A stretch of DNA of 34,206 nt. Source: a virus. Below are positions 4,311 to 11,766 of the stretch, one piece after another. Both the position numbers and the translations under genes were made by a program. The notes below the pieces were generated by a model that saw nothing but the letters and a program-made list of their open reading frames with translations, was not told the DNA's origin and ran no database searches. The stretch spans positions 1-34,206 of the IMG/VR virus record IMGVR_UViG_3300047276_000337; one strand, given 5' to 3'. Positions within the stretch are counted from its first letter, which is position 1; each line of letters begins with the position of its first letter.

Positions 4311-4892
4311 TTGAGTGCATATAGCAAACTGATGGATGCCCGGATAGCTTTACAAAACGCTAGTCTTAAAAAATCGGGCAAGAATACTTACGCAGGGTAT
4401 TCGTACTTTGAGCTGGGTGACTTCCTACCCGCAATCCAATCTATATTCCATGAGAAAAAGTTAGCGGGCGTTGTGTCCTTTGGGCTCGACCTTGCGACCC
4501 TGACCATCGTGGACTTAGAAGATGGCTCAGAGATTAAGATAACCAGCCCCATGTCCTCGGCAGCTCTTAAGGGTTGCCATGAGGTTCAAAACCTCGGTGC
4601 GGTTCAGACCTATATCCGCAGATACCTTTGGGTCTCAGCTCTGGAAATTGTGGAACACGATGCGATTGACTCTGCCCAACCAGTAGAGCCCAAGCCTAAA
4701 CGTGCTACCAAATCCAAGGCAGAGCTTGTAAAGCTCATCAATGAGGCATCGAGCCCTGAGATCCTCTCGGTGTTCTGGAAAGCTCTGAGCCCAGAGGAGC
4801 GCGAGCTGGTCAGAACTGAGGCCGCGCACAAGGGCGCAGAACTTAAAGAGTCCAAAGGTGTTTTGAAAATAGGGGAGCCAAGAGATGCGTGA
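4311..4892 (+). CDS. ERF-family single-strand annealing protein, 193 aa
   Basis: ERF-type recombinases anneal complementary single strands in phage recombination. Here KLMDARIALQ near the start, YFELGDFLP (32-40) and the signature GAVQTYIRRYLW (97-108) followed by EHDAID fit the family core; residues 125-193 form a linker and a C-terminal helical part. The start is TTG at 4311, six bases after GGAG, with no better start nearby, so translation may be kept low. The gene overlaps the exonuclease gene by 8 bases; with SSB they form a Red-like module. Confidence 0.85.
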   Translation: MSAYSKLMDARIALQNASLKKSGKNTYAGYSYFELGDFLPAIQSIFHEKKLAGVVSFGLDLATLTIVDLEDGSEIKITSPMSSAALKGCHEVQNLGAVQTYIRRYLWVSALEIVEHDAIDSAQPVEPKPKRATKSKAELVKLINEASSPEILSVFWKALSPEERELVRTEAAHKGAELKESKGVLKIGEPRDA

Positions 4893-5526
4893 GGCCAACC
4901 CATATCAGCTAGACGGCAACTGGTGGAACGACCGGCTGGGTAAGCTCACCGCTTCTCGGATGGCGGCGGCTATGAACTTTCTCAAGTCTGGTAAGGAGTC
5001 CACGGAACGCGAGAACTTACGCTATGAGATTGTCGCGGAACGGATCACCAACACCTTTGCGGACAAGTACACCACCTCGGATATGCAATGGGGGGTAGAA
5101 CAAGAAGCCGCAGCAAAGGAAAGATTCGAGACTGTTTGTGGCCTGATAGTTACAGACACTCGGTTCATTGACCACCCGCGCATACCGTTTCTAGGTTGCT
5201 CACCAGACGGGTTCGTGTCTGACGGCTCGCTCATAGAGATCAAGTGTCCCAAGACCAAGACCCACATGAAATATATCGCCAACCAAGAAGTCCCTGCGGA
5301 ATACAAACCTCAGATGACTTTACAGTCGGCGGTCACGGGTAAGCCGGTCTGGTTCGTGTCCTACGACCCGCGCATGGGTGAGGGCAAAGACCTGTTCATC
5401 AAGAAGTTCCGACCCACCCCGGAGGAAATCAAGGTTGTCGAGTCCGCAGCCGAGCAGTTCTTGGCTGAGTGTGAAGCCTTGTTTGATTTTTACAACAACA
5501 AAGCAGTTTATTTCGATAAGGATTAA
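4885..5526 (+). CDS. YqaJ/lambda-exonuclease-type nuclease, 213 aa
   Basis: This PD-(D/E)xK nuclease degrades duplex ends to expose strands for the ERF annealing protein. Visible motifs: R-x-G-K-x-T-A-S near the N-terminus (RLGKLTASRM), the helix WGVEQEAAAKERF with Glu72 and Glu74, SPDGF (Asp108) and IEIKCP (Glu118, Lys120), which together form the metal site. The length is typical of the YqaJ group. It overlaps the annealing gene and is followed two bases later by the SSB gene, so all three are probably made in proportion. Confidence 0.9.
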   Translation: MREANPYQLDGNWWNDRLGKLTASRMAAAMNFLKSGKESTERENLRYEIVAERITNTFADKYTTSDMQWGVEQEAAAKERFETVCGLIVTDTRFIDHPRIPFLGCSPDGFVSDGSLIEIKCPKTKTHMKYIANQEVPAEYKPQMTLQSAVTGKPVWFVSYDPRMGEGKDLFIKKFRPTPEEIKVVESAAEQFLAECEALFDFYNNKAVYFDKD

Positions 5527-5528
5527 AA

Positions 5529-5897
5529 ATGTTACTAATTGGATTAGCTCGTATAGGTAAAGACCCAGCAGTTCGCTACACCGCTGACGGTAAGCCCGTT
5601 ATGGATCTGTCGCTCGCTATGGACTACGGCAAGAAAGGCGCGGACGGCAAGCGCCCTACGCAATGGATTAGCGCGACTATGTGGGGTGACCGCGTGGAGA
5701 AGCTCCAGACCCACTTAGTCAAGGGCCAGAGCCTCTTTGTGACCCTATCTGAACCTCACTTGGAGGAATACAAGCGCAAGGATGGAACCACGGGTACTTC
5801 GCTCAGAGCGCGGTTAAATGAGCTTGAGTTTGCCGGGGCTCCGAAAGACAAGGTGCGCGAGGAAAAGATTGAAGATGATTTGGACATTCCTTTCTAG
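5529..5897 (+). CDS. ssb: Single-stranded DNA-binding protein, 122 aa
   Basis: An OB-fold SSB: GLARIGKDPAVRYTADGKPV at the start, WISATMWGDRVEKL in the centre, and FVTLSEPHLEEYKRKDGTTG, followed by an acidic C-terminal tail ending DDLDIPF. That tail is the standard docking peptide through which SSBs recruit host replication and repair proteins, so it should talk to the host replisome directly, which matters because the phage shows no polymerase of its own. It is somewhat shorter than bacterial SSB. Confidence 0.9.
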   Translation: MLLIGLARIGKDPAVRYTADGKPVMDLSLAMDYGKKGADGKRPTQWISATMWGDRVEKLQTHLVKGQSLFVTLSEPHLEEYKRKDGTTGTSLRARLNELEFAGAPKDKVREEKIEDDLDIPF

Positions 5898-5906
5898 GGG
5901 GGACTC

Positions 5907-6086
5907 ATGGAAGATATTTCGTCAATGATTATTAAGCTCGACCTAAACCTGTCGGAGCTAAAGCGCCTAACCAGAACCCCGGCGTTTGCCGATAACGAAA
6001 AAATTACGCAGATCATCTTGGATATGCGTTGGCAGTTATCGCAAGCCCTGACCTCGATAGGTAAATCAGATGCCAGACCGGATTAA
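5907..6086 (+). CDS. Small helical protein, unknown, 59 aa
   Basis: ATG at 5907 follows a run of Gs (AGGGGGGA) that makes a strong ribosome site just after the SSB stop. The protein (MEDISSMIIKLDLNLSELKR ... ending SDARPD) is a charged two-helix protein without Cys or membrane segments. Its 3' end overlaps the next gene by 17 bases. No family recognised. The tight position after ssb suggests a role in the same DNA transactions. Confidence 0.6.
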   Translation: MEDISSMIIKLDLNLSELKRLTRTPAFADNEKITQIILDMRWQLSQALTSIGKSDARPD

Positions 6087-6282
6087 GTGCTGGGCTCTTA
6101 AAGACTCGCGGGGTCGCTACGTTCAGATAGAACATGGTGCGATGCCGCAAGAAGCCTTCAAGAACTTGACATTTAGAACTCAGCGGGCGGCTAATGAGTG
6201 GCTGGCTAGGAACTTGTACTGGTACTACAAGGCCAAACCAGTACAAGTAATAGTCAACATCAAGGAGGTAGGTGAACCATGA
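6070..6282 (+). CDS. Small unknown protein, 70 aa
   Basis: A mixed alpha/beta protein that starts MPDRIKCWALKDSRGRYVQI and has an aromatic stretch EWLARNLYWYYKAKPVQVIV near the end. It overlaps the upstream gene by 17 bases and the downstream membrane gene by ATGA. The 3' end of this gene carries the next gene's consensus ribosome site AAGGAGGT. No known domain; may be a small DNA- or protein-binding factor of the early operon. Confidence 0.55.
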   Translation: MPDRIKCWALKDSRGRYVQIEHGAMPQEAFKNLTFRTQRAANEWLARNLYWYYKAKPVQVIVNIKEVGEP

Positions 6283-6440
6283 CTTTTATCTCTCATCTCG
6301 TAGCCGCCGACATCTGGTTCTTTGTTCTGTGGATGCTCGCAATCATTGGAATGGTTTGTTTTGTTTACTCACAAAAGGATAAAAATGAAAAGACTACTGA
6401 TAGTTCTCGCCCTAACTGGGTGCGCCACAAACCCCGGTAG
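6279..6440 (+). CDS. Short inner-membrane protein, possible i-spanin-like partner, 53 aa
   Basis: ATG at 6279 sits nine bases after a full AAGGAGGT ribosome site and overlaps the previous stop (ATGA). Residues about 11-30 (DIWFFVLWMLAIIGMVCFVY) form one membrane helix; a charged tail of 23 residues follows. The last 56 bases overlap, in another frame, the start of the lipoprotein gene at 6385. An inner-membrane protein with an embedded out-of-frame lipoprotein gene is the arrangement of Rz/Rz1 spanins. Against this, the tail is much shorter than usual for an i-spanin, and the pair is not next to the endolysin on the same strand. Confidence 0.6.
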   Translation: MTFISHLVAADIWFFVLWMLAIIGMVCFVYSQKDKNEKTTDSSRPNWVRHKPR

Positions 6441-6636
6441 CTATACCGTCCCGCCACCGGCTCAAAAGCTCATCGTGGATAAAGAAGTCCACGCCATGAC
6501 CCGCTTAGAGACCGCCAACGCCATTCAGGATTGTCAGGCGGCTAGGACTAGGGCTGTGGTGATCTACGGTCGCAGGGCAGTCGGAGGGGTTACTAGGGAC
6601 GTGGTTATTGATGTAACGTGCGCCCCGCTGTACTAA
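6385..6636 (+). CDS. Phage lipoprotein, 83 aa, possible o-spanin-like
   Basis: I chose ATG at 6385, preceded by AAAGGAT; the longer frame from 6322 runs through the membrane gene without a ribosome site. The product begins MKRLLIVLALTGC: a lipobox LTGC with the lipidated Cys at residue 13. The mature part (about 70 residues) starts with a Pro-rich segment (YTVPPPAQ) and ends in a compact domain with two Cys and VVIDVTCAPLY. Similar lipoproteins occur in many environmental phages. Overlap with the membrane gene suggests a spanin pair, but a surface or superinfection role is also possible. Last gene of the early operon. Confidence 0.7.
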   Translation: MKRLLIVLALTGCATNPGSYTVPPPAQKLIVDKEVHAMTRLETANAIQDCQAARTRAVVIYGRRAVGGVTRDVVIDVTCAPLY

Positions 6637-6658
6637 AAAAGAACCCCCAAAAGGGGGT
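6635..6658 (-). terminator. Intrinsic terminator of the leftward late operon
   Basis: CCCCC (6644-6648) and GGGGG (6653-6657) pair around AAAA, with a further A-T pair. On the minus strand the stem is followed by TTCTTTTTTAG, a proper U-run, so leftward transcripts end here after the endolysin gene. On the plus strand the hairpin lies directly after the lipoprotein stop without a U-run; a second hairpin GCCC-GTAA-GGGC (6665-6676) follows. Two converging transcription units meet here. Confidence 0.75.
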
Positions 6659-6690
6659 CGCAAGGCCCGTAAGGGCAAAGAGAAAGCGTC

Positions 6691-7128
6691 TTAACTGTAA
6701 GTCCTCGTTCCCTGCCGGTCAATGATTAGCCTCTGACCGCGCGGGGGCGTTTCCGGGGTGTTTGGGACGCTGATATGCGTCCATGAGTCAAACTCTAGGA
6801 TGATCTGGTCAAAGGGCACAGAGGCCGCTATACAAGCCTCTACGACCTCTCTAGGTTTCATGCCGGGAACCCGTAGGTCTGCCGCGCACCCAAGCCGGTG
6901 TTGGGAGGTGTCCTTGGAGCCAACCGCGTCATTGACTTGCTTGGATCGGTAGGCTGAGTTGATCATCACGGGCTTTCCCCCGACCGCAGCCTTGACCTGT
7001 TCTAGTAGCCCAGCCAGACGGATCAGGTTCTCTTTTTCCGCGTTGCTAGGGATATTAAGCCAACCGTTACGCTCGGCGGTCTCAGACCGCACCAGCTCGT
7101 CATAGGTAAAGTGTTCGGATAGGTTCAT
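6691..7128 (-). CDS. Endolysin, M15-family peptidase, 145 aa
   Basis: This lysis enzyme cuts peptidoglycan cross-links or stem peptides. Zinc-site motifs of the M15 group are clear: SQHRLGCAADLR (His77, Asp84) and a later EFDSWTHIS (Glu112 as likely catalytic acid, His118). INSAYRSKQVNDAVG (56-70) is the usual segment ahead of the motif. The length fits the peptidase M15_3 family; there is no signal peptide, so it needs a holin to reach the wall. It overlaps the holin gene by ATGA and is the last gene before the terminator. Confidence 0.9.
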   Translation of the reverse strand: MNLSEHFTYDELVRSETAERNGWLNIPSNAEKENLIRLAGLLEQVKAAVGGKPVMINSAYRSKQVNDAVGSKDTSQHRLGCAADLRVPGMKPREVVEACIAASVPFDQIILEFDSWTHISVPNTPETPPRGQRLIIDRQGTRTYS

Positions 7129-7580
7129 TTCTTCTCCAGTAGGTCATCCAACTGTTTGCTTTTTTCCTTGGAACCGGCGCTAGACCCAAAGTAGTAGGAC
7201 AGGATTTGGGTAACCGCAGCCGATAAAACGCCCAATATGTAGATCAATATGTCCTTGGCGGCTGGCTTAACCTCAATAAAGATTAGGATCGCAAAAAGGA
7301 TAAACGACAGGGTAATGACCCCTAAGCTCAGTATTGAGTTGATGTTCTTGGTGATTGGGTGGACATCCGCAGAGGCCATAGCCGCCTCTCGACCGCGAGC
7401 TGAGTCCCGGTCTTTAGCCTCAATCTCTAGTTTTTTAACGTCAGCCTCTAGGTTAGCAAGCTCACCCTTTTGGGCCAGCTCCAAAAGTTTGGTCTGGGCT
7501 TCAGCTTTAGCGGCAGGGTCGGGCAATACGCGGTCTAAGACCTTCTCGCCAATTTTTAGGATGGTATCTAAGCCAATCAT
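7125..7580 (-). CDS. Holin of the GTA_holin_3TM type, 151 aa
   Basis: An N-terminal soluble helical region (residues 1-78, with LPDPAAKAEAQTKLLELAQKG) is followed by HPITKN, two obvious membrane helices (about 82-103 and 109-131) and the ending YYFGSSAGSKEKSKQ. This architecture and the FGSS-x-GS motif match the 3TM holin family first described for gene-transfer-agent release (from memory). It should open the inner membrane for the endolysin encoded immediately after it; the genes overlap by ATGA. Confidence 0.85.
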   Translation of the reverse strand: MIGLDTILKIGEKVLDRVLPDPAAKAEAQTKLLELAQKGELANLEADVKKLEIEAKDRDSARGREAAMASADVHPITKNINSILSLGVITLSFILFAILIFIEVKPAAKDILIYILGVLSAAVTQILSYYFGSSAGSKEKSKQLDDLLEKK

Positions 7581-8182
7581 TTTTTTTCCTTTGCTAGGAT
7601 GGTTGAGGCAATCTGCAACATGGTTTTTGCATGGTCTAGGTTGGCGGGCGGTGTAGCCCAGCCCACGGTAATCTGACCTATGAACCGGCTATGGTCAGGG
7701 GGAACGCTCACCCTACACCCAAAGGTCATGCCCTTTTCGATGTACCAAAGTCCCACCTCGGACTGAGCTGCCTTGTACTCCCCGCAAGGGATTTCGTTAG
7801 CCATAAGCGCAACTACGTCCTTATTGTTACCGGCGTTGCTGGTAAATAGGCCAACGTCTAAACCCTCCATAGTTTTGTCACGGCCCTCTTTTGTGTAGGC
7901 GCGATATAAGACCCGCGAGCCAATCAGGGGGTTGACCTTGAAGATAGCGACTACTTGGGCGTTGGTATGCTTGAATAAATGGGTAGCCGCGTCATCGACC
8001 CGCCCCTCGGCTATCTGGGGTAGCTTTTGGTGTTCCTTATAAGTCCCGACAATCAGCTCTCGGTGGTCGTAAACGATGTACCCCGCAAACGCTAGGATCG
8101 CCATCAGGATTAGCGCAAATAGCTTAAATGGGCTATCTACATAGTTTAAGACCTTGGTCAGCGTGTCTTGGCGCTCGCTCAC
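7577..8182 (-). CDS. Membrane-anchored protein in the lysis cassette, unknown, 201 aa
   Basis: One membrane helix at about residues 20-38 follows a short N-terminus; the remaining 160 residues, probably periplasmic, form an alpha/beta domain (NAQVVAIFKVNPLIGSRVLYRAY ... GLWYIEKGMTFGCRVSVPPD ... GQITVGWA) reminiscent of a GAF- or PAS-like sensor fold. Two Cys (in PCGEY and FGCRV) could form a disulfide. Overlaps its neighbours on both sides by 4 bases. Similar proteins occur next to lysis genes in other podophages, but the job is not known to me; lysis timing is inference. Confidence 0.6.
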   Translation of the reverse strand: MSERQDTLTKVLNYVDSPFKLFALILMAILAFAGYIVYDHRELIVGTYKEHQKLPQIAEGRVDDAATHLFKHTNAQVVAIFKVNPLIGSRVLYRAYTKEGRDKTMEGLDVGLFTSNAGNNKDVVALMANEIPCGEYKAAQSEVGLWYIEKGMTFGCRVSVPPDHSRFIGQITVGWATPPANLDHAKTMLQIASTILAKEKK

Positions 8183-8637
8183 AGGTGACCCTTGGCTATG
8201 TAGTAAATGGTAACCGCCATGAACGCTAGAACCACGCAGATGATCTGCAACTCCCGCATCTTCGCTACGTCCCGGCCCAGCTCGTCCTTGGTCTTGGCGT
8301 GGCGCGAGATCATGTCCTCTTTGATCTTCTTGACCTTCTCAAATTCCTCTAAGCCCTTGAACTCGCCAAACTGCTGAATCAGAAAGTCCCTGACCTCAAG
8401 CTCCATGCGCCTAATCTGGTCAAGTCTGCGCCACTCGCCCATAGCGGTCATTATTGTGATCTCACCTTCTTGGCTTTTGCGGACTGACTTAAATGCGTGG
8501 CGGGCCTTAACCTCTGCCATCCCAAAGTTTTGGATGGACTCGACCGCAGAGCTGATCTCCCGACCAGACTGAATAGCAGACTTAATGCTGCTGGTTGCCG
8601 CCTTCGCAGTAGTGATAATCGGGTCTAAGTCGCTCAT
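8179..8637 (-). CDS. Tail-anchored helical protein in the lysis cassette, unknown, 152 aa
   Basis: Residues 1-130 are helical and highly charged with coiled-coil-like stretches; residues about 131-148 (QIICVVLAFMAVTIYYIA) form a single C-terminal membrane helix, so it is probably anchored with the bulk in the cytoplasm. It is coupled to the next gene by ATGA and lies between a second one-helix protein and a membrane sensor-like protein. It could be an antiholin or scaffold for lysis; no family recognised. Confidence 0.55.
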   Translation of the reverse strand: MSDLDPIITTAKAATSSIKSAIQSGREISSAVESIQNFGMAEVKARHAFKSVRKSQEGEITIMTAMGEWRRLDQIRRMELEVRDFLIQQFGEFKGLEEFEKVKKIKEDMISRHAKTKDELGRDVAKMRELQIICVVLAFMAVTIYYIAKGHL

Positions 8638-8640
8638 AAT

Positions 8641-8895
8641 TCATTTGTCTGCCTTGTCGTTTAGCCGATCATATAGCGACCCGATTAAACTCTCTAGCTT
8701 GTCAAACCTTGCGGTCATCTCGACCCTGACTTCTCGCAAGTCATCCCTGCGGACATAAAGCTCGCGCAAGTCCTTTTCTATCTGGTGGGTGTCCTTACGC
8801 AACTCTTTGAGGGAGTCCCATATCTCGCGGGCAAACCAGCCCAGCGCAGCCAAGACACCACCCAACCCAATATTGATAACGGTCTGCCAATCCAT
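8641..8895 (-). CDS. Small membrane protein with coiled coil, putative lysis accessory, 84 aa
   Basis: A membrane helix at residues about 5-22 (TVINIGLGGVLAALGWFA) is followed by a long charged coiled coil (25-80) full of Arg, Asp, Leu and Glu. This layout is common among small phage lysis-region proteins and is also what an inner-membrane spanin looks like. It lies directly after the short tail fibre and before two other membrane proteins. Whether it acts as a spanin, pinholin partner or antiholin cannot be told from sequence. Confidence 0.6.
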   Translation of the reverse strand: MDWQTVINIGLGGVLAALGWFAREIWDSLKELRKDTHQIEKDLRELYVRRDDLREVRVEMTARFDKLESLIGSLYDRLNDKADK

Positions 8896-8896
8896 A

Positions 8897-9634
8897 CTAG
8901 GTTTTCATGATGTAGCACAGGGCGTAGTACGGGGGCAAATTGGCGTTGGTTCCTGAAGTTCCAGCAGTAGCAACCGTAGTCGCAACTGTAATTCCTGTTG
9001 TGTTGGAGCCAGTATTGCTAGTCAGGTTTGTATCAAAAGCATTTCCACCGCCCGCAACAAAACCGGCCCCCGTATTTCTGCCCGCTGCTATTGAATGTAA
9101 ATGGCCCGGATCAGTTACTGTCGAGGTTGCGGTGTGAGTATGAGAAACAACAATAGCGTTAGCAGAACCGCCCGTTGCGTCTACCGCGTAAGTTGATCCA
9201 GCGCCAACTATAAACCGGTCTCTTAGGTCTGGGGTTCCGTTTGATCCGTTACACAGAACATAACCCGCAGGGATAGACCCAATAGAACCAGACCACAAGA
9301 AAATGCCACCCGCAGGGATTGGGGTTGCAGCCGGTGGGGTTGCGCCAATAATTCCATAAAGGTTGTCGTAGGTCTGAATTGTTACGTCTGATGAGTCTTT
9401 AAGGATGAACTTATAAAAGAACCCTTCGGACATCCATATCTCGTTAGGGGGTCTACCGTCAGTCCCTAAAATGATTGGGTTAGCGTTAGCCGTAAGTCCA
9501 GAATTACTGGTGTATGTCGCAAGTGGCGTACTCGACCCAGCCTGATAGGTGTAAATCTTACCGGCGTTTAATGGTGCGCCATTGTTATCAAAAAACTGAA
9601 ATCCGTTGCCGATTGGCGAAAGATTGACTGCCAT
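8897..9634 (-). CDS. Short tail fibre with collar-type C-terminus, 245 aa
   Basis: The N-terminal part (NGAPLNAGKIYTYQAGSSTP ... NPIILGTDGRPPNEIW ... YDNLYGI) resembles the head-binding domain of P22-type tailspikes and many phage fibres. Residues about 107-150 (GGIFLWSGSIGSIPAGYVLCNGSNGTPDLRDRFIVGAG) are the phage tail-collar motif, followed by His pairs (SHTHT, GHLHS) that in other fibres bind metal at the tip, and a C-terminal LPPYYALCYIMK strand. It probably attaches to the tail and touches the host surface. Located between ejection proteins and the lysis cassette. Confidence 0.8.
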   Translation of the reverse strand: MAVNLSPIGNGFQFFDNNGAPLNAGKIYTYQAGSSTPLATYTSNSGLTANANPIILGTDGRPPNEIWMSEGFFYKFILKDSSDVTIQTYDNLYGIIGATPPAATPIPAGGIFLWSGSIGSIPAGYVLCNGSNGTPDLRDRFIVGAGSTYAVDATGGSANAIVVSHTHTATSTVTDPGHLHSIAAGRNTGAGFVAGGGNAFDTNLTSNTGSNTTGITVATTVATAGTSGTNANLPPYYALCYIMKT

Positions 9635-9636
9635 AG

Positions 9637-11766
9637 TTATTTTCCTCTTAGAATTTCACCAAGGGTTCGTTCTTGTTTCGTTCCCGCAAGGGGTTCTAAA
9701 GTCTCGCGCTGAAACTTTTCTGCCGCCTTACGTTGCCTAGCCTGTTTTGCAATAGTCCCCAAAGGTAAGATATTTGCCGTAGAGACATTTAATCCTAACT
9801 CAAGAGCCTTACCAGCCTTCTCCGCAAGACCGGCAACCAAGGTATTGCTATTGTTTGCAAAGCTACCCTTGGGTTGAGCCATGACCTTACGCGACACCTC
9901 ACCCAAGTTTTTGAGTTGTTTTGCAGAGTCAGGGTCAAATACTTCTAGTAGCTTGGGCTCTAAGTCCCGCAGAATCTTGTTGTACGCAGCCTGAGAGAAG
10001 TTACCAGAGCTATCAACCGCCTTGCGAGTAATTGCATCCATAAGCCCTGCGGCTATGGCCTGTTGTTCCGGTGAACCCCTACCTAGCGCAGACATCATTT
10101 GGCGCACGTTGGCTTCGGTTCCCTTACCTTTCGACAATACAAACGTGTCAATAAAGCTCTCAGGGGCTACTTTTCCGTTTATTGCTGCGTTATATGCTGG
10201 ATCTTTCCGCAGGGCATCAAACCGTTCTTTAGCCGCCTTGCGAGCCGCGTCAGCCAATGGTTTTAGTTGCGCCGCCTCACCGGTCAAAGGTAGGTTCTCT
10301 AATGAGTCCCTAACCACCCCTAAAGCGGTAGATTTGTTGCCGTCCCCAGCTTTTTCAGCTTTACGGATCTCGGTAGCCAAGTTAGTACGCAAGGCTTCAA
10401 ACTGTTCAAAGTCCATCCTTGACCCGTCACGGTAGGACTGCAACTGGCGGTCAATCTCAGGTGGCAAGAACTCGCTCTTGAGCTTTTTCTTTAACTGTTG
10501 ATCGGCGCTCTGAACAAACTTTTGTGCGTCAATTGGAAAGTCACCGCCAGCCGCTTGCTCTAGTTGACCGTAGAGCTGACGAATATTGTCGGTGCGTTGC
10601 CGGTCAATGTTTAGGTAGCCGTCAATAACCTGTTGCCCAAAGTCTGACGGTTTAGTACCAAATACGTCAGGGGCGGCTCGTTCTCTGATTAGCGTTAGAT
10701 TGTTAACTAATGCCTTGTTCTGCTCGCCAATACGTTGTGCAATGTTGGGCAGTTCACCCCGGCGGTTAAGTTCATTACTAAGCGCAACCAAGTCCCCGGT
10801 AGCCTGACCCTTGGTGAGCTGGATGGGTTCTGGTAGGTTTAGCGCCTGAACATGAGACTCTAAAGCGTTTAGGTTGACGTTTTTCAAAGGCATCTGGCTT
10901 GCCGTTCCCCGCATTTCTACGGGTAACTGATCGATTGCAGCCTGTACCGCTACGGGGTTCTGACGGCCCGCAGCTCCTACGCTTGCCACTCCGGGTAGCC
11001 CTGCTGGGTCTTGACCCTTGATTACATTTTGCTGAACCTGAAACTCTTGGTAAGTTAAGCGCGGTTTTACTTTAGGTTGAGTTGCGCGAGGCAAGACGGG
11101 TGGGACAGCGCCAGTAGCCACCGGGGGTAGCTTGCTTTCCTCAAACGCCTTGGCAACCCCAGCCATCATTGCTTGACCGGTTTCGGTCTTGGGCTGATAA
11201 GTAGCGGCTTGCATAGTTTCCGTAAATACCGGCTTACCTTTGCCACCAAGGATGTCTGAACCTAACTGTATGCCCGCAGCGACCGGCGCTACAACCGCCT
11301 GAGATCCTAAAGCCGCCACGGTCTCACCAACACCTTTTACATAATCGGTAAGAGACCTCTTGGGGGCTGGAGCTGCTGGGGCTGATACGACACGGCCTGA
11401 CGCATCGACCTGTGGGACGGCTGCGGCTAGGGTCTGTTGCTCCTTGGTAACTGCGGCCTTTTCTGCCTTATCAATCTCAGCCATGCGCTGAGTAATAATT
11501 GACCGCATATCAGTTGGCTTCTCATCAGGCGCAGACTCTAGGCGTTTACGAATAATATCGCCCAAGTCCATGCCAGCCATTGCACCGGTTCTTTGAAAAA
11601 ACTTTTGCCTTACTTCTTGCGGTCTTTTATTAAATGCTTCGGCTGCGCCGGGACTCGCAAGGGTACGGTCTACTTGATTTTCTAAGATACCAGCGTCAAG
11701 CATCATCTGCCTTGCGTTGGCAAGCTCGTCCTCCGTCATGTTTTCAAAACGGTACGGATCTTTCAT
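9637..11766 (-). CDS. Large ejection (internal virion) protein, gp16-like, 709 aa
   Basis: A 709-residue mostly helical protein with a Pro/Ala-rich low-complexity segment (about 110-140) and a possible membrane-active stretch (VGETVAALGSQAVVAPVAAGIQLG, about 145-170). It is the last of three consecutive genes of 248, 469 and 709 codons, in the same order and similar sizes as the P22 ejection proteins gp7, gp20 and gp16 (229, 471 and 609 aa). No lysozyme motif seen. It should be stored in the capsid and released before DNA to make a channel. Overlaps the upstream gene by 4 bases. Confidence 0.65.
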   Translation of the reverse strand: MKDPYRFENMTEDELANARQMMLDAGILENQVDRTLASPGAAEAFNKRPQEVRQKFFQRTGAMAGMDLGDIIRKRLESAPDEKPTDMRSIITQRMAEIDKAEKAAVTKEQQTLAAAVPQVDASGRVVSAPAAPAPKRSLTDYVKGVGETVAALGSQAVVAPVAAGIQLGSDILGGKGKPVFTETMQAATYQPKTETGQAMMAGVAKAFEESKLPPVATGAVPPVLPRATQPKVKPRLTYQEFQVQQNVIKGQDPAGLPGVASVGAAGRQNPVAVQAAIDQLPVEMRGTASQMPLKNVNLNALESHVQALNLPEPIQLTKGQATGDLVALSNELNRRGELPNIAQRIGEQNKALVNNLTLIRERAAPDVFGTKPSDFGQQVIDGYLNIDRQRTDNIRQLYGQLEQAAGGDFPIDAQKFVQSADQQLKKKLKSEFLPPEIDRQLQSYRDGSRMDFEQFEALRTNLATEIRKAEKAGDGNKSTALGVVRDSLENLPLTGEAAQLKPLADAARKAAKERFDALRKDPAYNAAINGKVAPESFIDTFVLSKGKGTEANVRQMMSALGRGSPEQQAIAAGLMDAITRKAVDSSGNFSQAAYNKILRDLEPKLLEVFDPDSAKQLKNLGEVSRKVMAQPKGSFANNSNTLVAGLAEKAGKALELGLNVSTANILPLGTIAKQARQRKAAEKFQRETLEPLAGTKQERTLGEILRGK

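Noticed and set aside
6322-6384. N-terminal extension of the lipoprotein
   Set aside because: It would place 21 residues ahead of a perfect signal peptide and lipobox; the ATG at 6385 has its own AAAGGAT ribosome site.
10022-10435. A 137-codon rightward frame inside the gp16-like gene
   Set aside because: Antisense shadow, Ser/Ala-rich translation without a domain, no promoter or ribosome site.
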